Shown here one piece after another: positions 61,696 to 64,000 of a stretch of 64,000 nt of DNA. This stretch comes from Microvirga sp. ACRRW. Lineage in GTDB: Bacteria; Pseudomonadota; Alphaproteobacteria; Rhizobiales; Beijerinckiaceae. Position 1 is the stretch's first letter, and the number at the start of each line of letters is the position of its first letter. The position numbers and the translations under genes were made by a program. The notes under the pieces were generated by a model. It had not been told where the DNA came from and searched no databases. It worked only from the letters and a program-made list of their open reading frames with translations. The stretch is taken from the NCBI RefSeq assembly GCF_022346925.1, contig NZ_JAKRNJ010000003.1, positions 372,001 through 436,000 of the forward strand. The letters run 5' to 3'.

Positions 61696-62865
61696 TCAGC
61701 GCGCCGGCATTCCGGTTTCGATGATCTTTGCCCAGAGCGACACGCCGTAAGGGGCGGCGGCATCGTTGAAGTCGTAGGCCGGGTGATGCACGCCCGCCGA
61801 GTCGCCGTTGCCGACGAAGATGTAGGCGCCTGGGCGCTTCTCCAGCATGTAGGAGAAATCCTCCGCGCCCATTTCCGGTGGGAAATTCGTCTGCACGGCG
61901 CTCTCGCCTGCGAGATCCTTCGCAACCGATGCGACGAAGTCGACTTTCTCCGCATTATTCACCGTCACCGGATAGCCGCGGTTATATTCGATGGTCGCCG
62001 TCGCGCCGAAAGCCGCGCAGGTGCTCTCAATGATAGTGCGGATGCGCGCCTCCGCGAGATCGCGAACACTGGGCGAAAGCGTGCGCACGGTGCCGAGCAG
62101 GGTCGCCGTCTGCGGAATGACGTTGAACGTATCGCCCGCCTTGACGGTGCAGACGGAGACGACCACCGATTCCAGCGGATCGATGCTGCGCGAGGAAACG
62201 CTCTGCAGAGCGGTGATCACATGCGCCGTCGTGACGATGGGGTCGATGCAGTTGTGCGGATAGGCGGCGTGCCCGCCCTTGCCCTCGATGGTGATCGTGA
62301 AGCGGTCCGCCGCCGCCATGACGGGGCCTGGACGCATGGCGAAATGGCCGATCGGAACGCCCGGCCAATTGTGCATGCCGTAGACCTCCTGGATGCCGAA
62401 GCGCTCCATGAGCCCGTCCTTCACCATGGCGTCGCCGCCACCGCCGCCTTCTTCCGCAGGCTGGAAGATCACGACCGCCGTGCCGTCGAAATTGCGCGTC
62501 TCGGCAAGGTATTTCGCTGCGCCCAAGAGCATCGCCGTGTGGCCGTCATGGCCGCAGGCATGCATCTTGCCGGGCGTCTTGGACTTGTAGGGCAGGTCGG
62601 TCGCTTCCAGGATCGGCAGCGCGTCCATGTCGGCGCGCAGGCCGATCACCTTGCCGGATGAATTTGTGCGGCCCTTGATGACGCCGACCACGCCCGTGCG
62701 GCCGATGCCGGTCACCACCTCGTCGCAGCCGAATTCCTTCAGCTTCTCGGCCACGATGCCTGCGGTGCGGTGAACGTCATAGCCGAGTTCGGGATTCTCA
62801 TGGAAATCCCGGCGCCAGGCGGCGATCTCGTCGGCCAGGTCGGCGACGCGGTTGATGATGGGCAT
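61696..62865 (-). CDS. M20-family amidohydrolase (HipO/AbgB-like)
   Basis: The 389-residue metallopeptidase has the M20 metal ligands in MHACGHDGHTAMLLGAAKYL, QPAEEGGGGGDAM and PEMGAEDFSYM, with DFHENPELGYDVHRTAGIVA at the N-terminus. It cleaves N-acyl amino acids or related amides such as hippurate or IAA conjugates. AAAGGAC lies 7 nt before the ATG at 62865. It converges on ribA, with 15 bp between the stops. The substrate is unknown. Confidence 0.92.
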   Translation of the reverse strand: MPIINRVADLADEIAAWRRDFHENPELGYDVHRTAGIVAEKLKEFGCDEVVTGIGRTGVVGVIKGRTNSSGKVIGLRADMDALPILEATDLPYKSKTPGKMHACGHDGHTAMLLGAAKYLAETRNFDGTAVVIFQPAEEGGGGGDAMVKDGLMERFGIQEVYGMHNWPGVPIGHFAMRPGPVMAAADRFTITIEGKGGHAAYPHNCIDPIVTTAHVITALQSVSSRSIDPLESVVVSVCTVKAGDTFNVIPQTATLLGTVRTLSPSVRDLAEARIRTIIESTCAAFGATATIEYNRGYPVTVNNAEKVDFVASVAKDLAGESAVQTNFPPEMGAEDFSYMLEKRPGAYIFVGNGDSAGVHHPAYDFNDAAAPYGVSLWAKIIETGMPAR

Positions 62866-62957
62866 GGGAAGTCCTTTCCATGAATCGATAAGCCGCCAGC
62901 CAACCAGAGGCAGGGGGCATGGGTCAATGGTTATGGAGGGAAAGCTTTTCCGATGCT

Positions 62958-64000
62958 TTAGCGCAGCCGGCGCAGGATGGCCTTCGGGCGCTTGGTCCGG
63001 AATTGTCCGCGCTCCACCGCCACGAAGACCAGCACGAGCACGACGAGCGCCGTGAACCACCAGACCTGAGCGGTGCCGATGCCGCAGGAGCCGAGCGCGA
63101 AGGCCGAGGCGAAGGAGGCCATGATGCCGGGCCCGAGGATGGGACGGTGCCCTCCGGCGCTCAAAGCCGCCTGCGAGAGCAGGATCGCGCCGGAGACGGC
63201 GCCCACGAGCCCGAGCTCGTACCAGATCTCGAACAGCAGGCTGAACGGCGTTTCGTTGGGCACGAGGCCGAAGATGCGCCCACGCCAGGATGTCTCCAGC
63301 CCATGGCCAGTCAGAAGGCGTGCGGGCTCCTTGAGAATGAGGCCCTGCCAGGCGTCGAGCCCCATCACGATGGAGGAGGCCGATCCGAAAATGCCGCCTG
63401 CGAGAGGCTTCAGCAGGAAGGGCAGCAAGGGCGCAAGAATCAGAAGAGCCGCCATCGTGAAGCCGATCAGGCGGGAGCCGATTCGCGGGCTCATCGCCGT
63501 CAGGGCAAAGGTCAGGCCGCCGACAACGAGGCCGATGAGCGGCAGAATATCGGCGGTGAGGAAGGCGCCGATGCCGACAGCCAGGGCAAGCGCCACGGCC
63601 TCCAGATTGCGGCCGCGGGAATGGAGCCACGTCACCGCAGGCCAGAGCAGCAGGACGAGCACGACCATGCCGCGCTCCACGCCCAGTCCATCGGGATCGA
63701 GATGGCCGCCGCCTCGGAACAGCATGGCGATGCCGATCAGGGCGGCGAGGCCGACGCCGACCGGCAGCAGATAGAGATTCGCCGAGCGCATGCGCTCCGG
63801 CAGGGCGAGATATCCCGCAACGCCCATCAGGCCCATGGCGACGATGTTCAGAAGCCGCTCGGAGGCCTGCGGCACGAAAGGCGTCCAGATCAGGGACAGG
63901 GCTGCCCAGAGCACCAGAACGAGCCCGGCAAGCCCTGCCCGCGAGGTCACGAAGCTCATCGCCTTCTGGCCGGGGTTTCTCGCGCTGCCATCGAGAAACG
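62958..64000 (-). CDS. O-antigen ligase/polymerase-like membrane protein, 5' end cut
   Basis: The open frame gives at least 347 residues and stays open to base 64000, so the true start may lie beyond the window; the internal ATG at 63959 is not reliable. It has about ten hydrophobic helices, and the opening GLVLVLWAALSLIWTPFVPQ with later LFEIWYELGLVGAVSGAILL is typical of the Wzy/WaaL (O-antigen ligase) family. Such proteins join sugar polymers to lipid carriers or lipid A. The C-terminus is basic. The substrate is inferred from the family only. Confidence 0.7.
   Translation of the reverse strand, partial: FLDGSARNPGQKAMSFVTSRAGLAGLVLVLWAALSLIWTPFVPQASERLLNIVAMGLMGVAGYLALPERMRSANLYLLPVGVGLAALIGIAMLFRGGGHLDPDGLGVERGMVVLVLLLWPAVTWLHSRGRNLEAVALALAVGIGAFLTADILPLIGLVVGGLTFALTAMSPRIGSRLIGFTMAALLILAPLLPFLLKPLAGGIFGSASSIVMGLDAWQGLILKEPARLLTGHGLETSWRGRIFGLVPNETPFSLLFEIWYELGLVGAVSGAILLSQAALSAGGHRPILGPGIMASFASAFALGSCGIGTAQVWWFTALVVLVLVFVAVERGQFRTKRPKAILRRLR

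Overview
The window reads as a chromosomal segment of a GC-rich alphaproteobacterium of the order Hyphomicrobiales (Rhizobiales), perhaps close to Methylobacteriaceae/Microvirga. The order is supported by gene content: a minCDE operon, an adenylate cyclase of the rhizobial soluble type, OpgC, glutathione-dependent formaldehyde oxidation, a full inositol cluster with a kinase-aldolase fusion, and RpiR/ROK-controlled sugar importers. The genus is a guess. No phage, transposase, integrase, CRISPR array or rRNA was seen. Both edges cut genes.

Layout. 1-6 kb: class III cyclase (cut), a small coiled-coil protein, a glutathione S-transferase, a GNAT acetyltransferase and DNA polymerase I, all on the minus strand. 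6-10.8 kb: a ROK repressor divergent from a xylose-type ABC importer (xylF-xylH-xylG), with two matching palindromes in the shared promoter region. 10.8-15.2 kb: AmpG-like permease, SGNH hydrolase overlapping OpgC, and an isolated SIR2-domain protein. 15.3-18.7 kb: NudK-like Nudix hydrolase, the S-formylglutathione hydrolase/formaldehyde dehydrogenase pair and a glyoxalase-II-like hydrolase. 18.7-25.5 kb: oxidative stress and sulfur block (catalase divergent from OxyR, 1-Cys peroxiredoxin, persulfide dioxygenase-like protein, cysteine synthase, TauE/SafE exporter). 25.6-28.7 kb: an orphan TAXI solute-binding protein next to a coiled-coil/Sel1 protein. 29.1-33.4 kb: minCDE, then three envelope proteins including RlpA. 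33.5-39.6 kb: small housekeeping genes (DMT exporter, cspA, an IF-1 variant, a methyltransferase, a pseudouridine synthase, tRNA-Arg(CCG), PilZ).

39.6-52.2 kb is the metabolic centrepiece: iolC-iolD-iolE-iolB on the minus strand, iolG divergent, an RpiR regulator, and an inositol-type ABC importer (binding protein, permease, ATPase) followed by a second Gfo/Idh/MocA dehydrogenase. Two perfect palindromes of the form GGAA-N6-TTCC lie exactly in the two divergent promoter regions, so one regulator probably controls uptake and catabolism together. iolA and a separate iolJ are not in the window. 52.3-64 kb: RecQ coupled to a BaiN/HI0933-like flavoprotein, a CAP lipoprotein, a SLC13/TrkA-C permease, a DMT exporter, GTP cyclohydrolase II, an M20 amidohydrolase and an O-antigen-ligase-like membrane protein running off the end.

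Two families of intergenic palindromic repeats stand out. One (about 100 bp, nested palindrome) occupies three different convergent intergenic gaps nearly end to end, with a diverged relative between xylF and xylH. The other is a 41-45 bp hairpin with an 11-nt loop, seen twice. No gene set here forms an obviously new system; the best candidates for follow-up are the repeat family, the isolated SIR2 protein, the TAXI/Sel1 pair and the paired operators.
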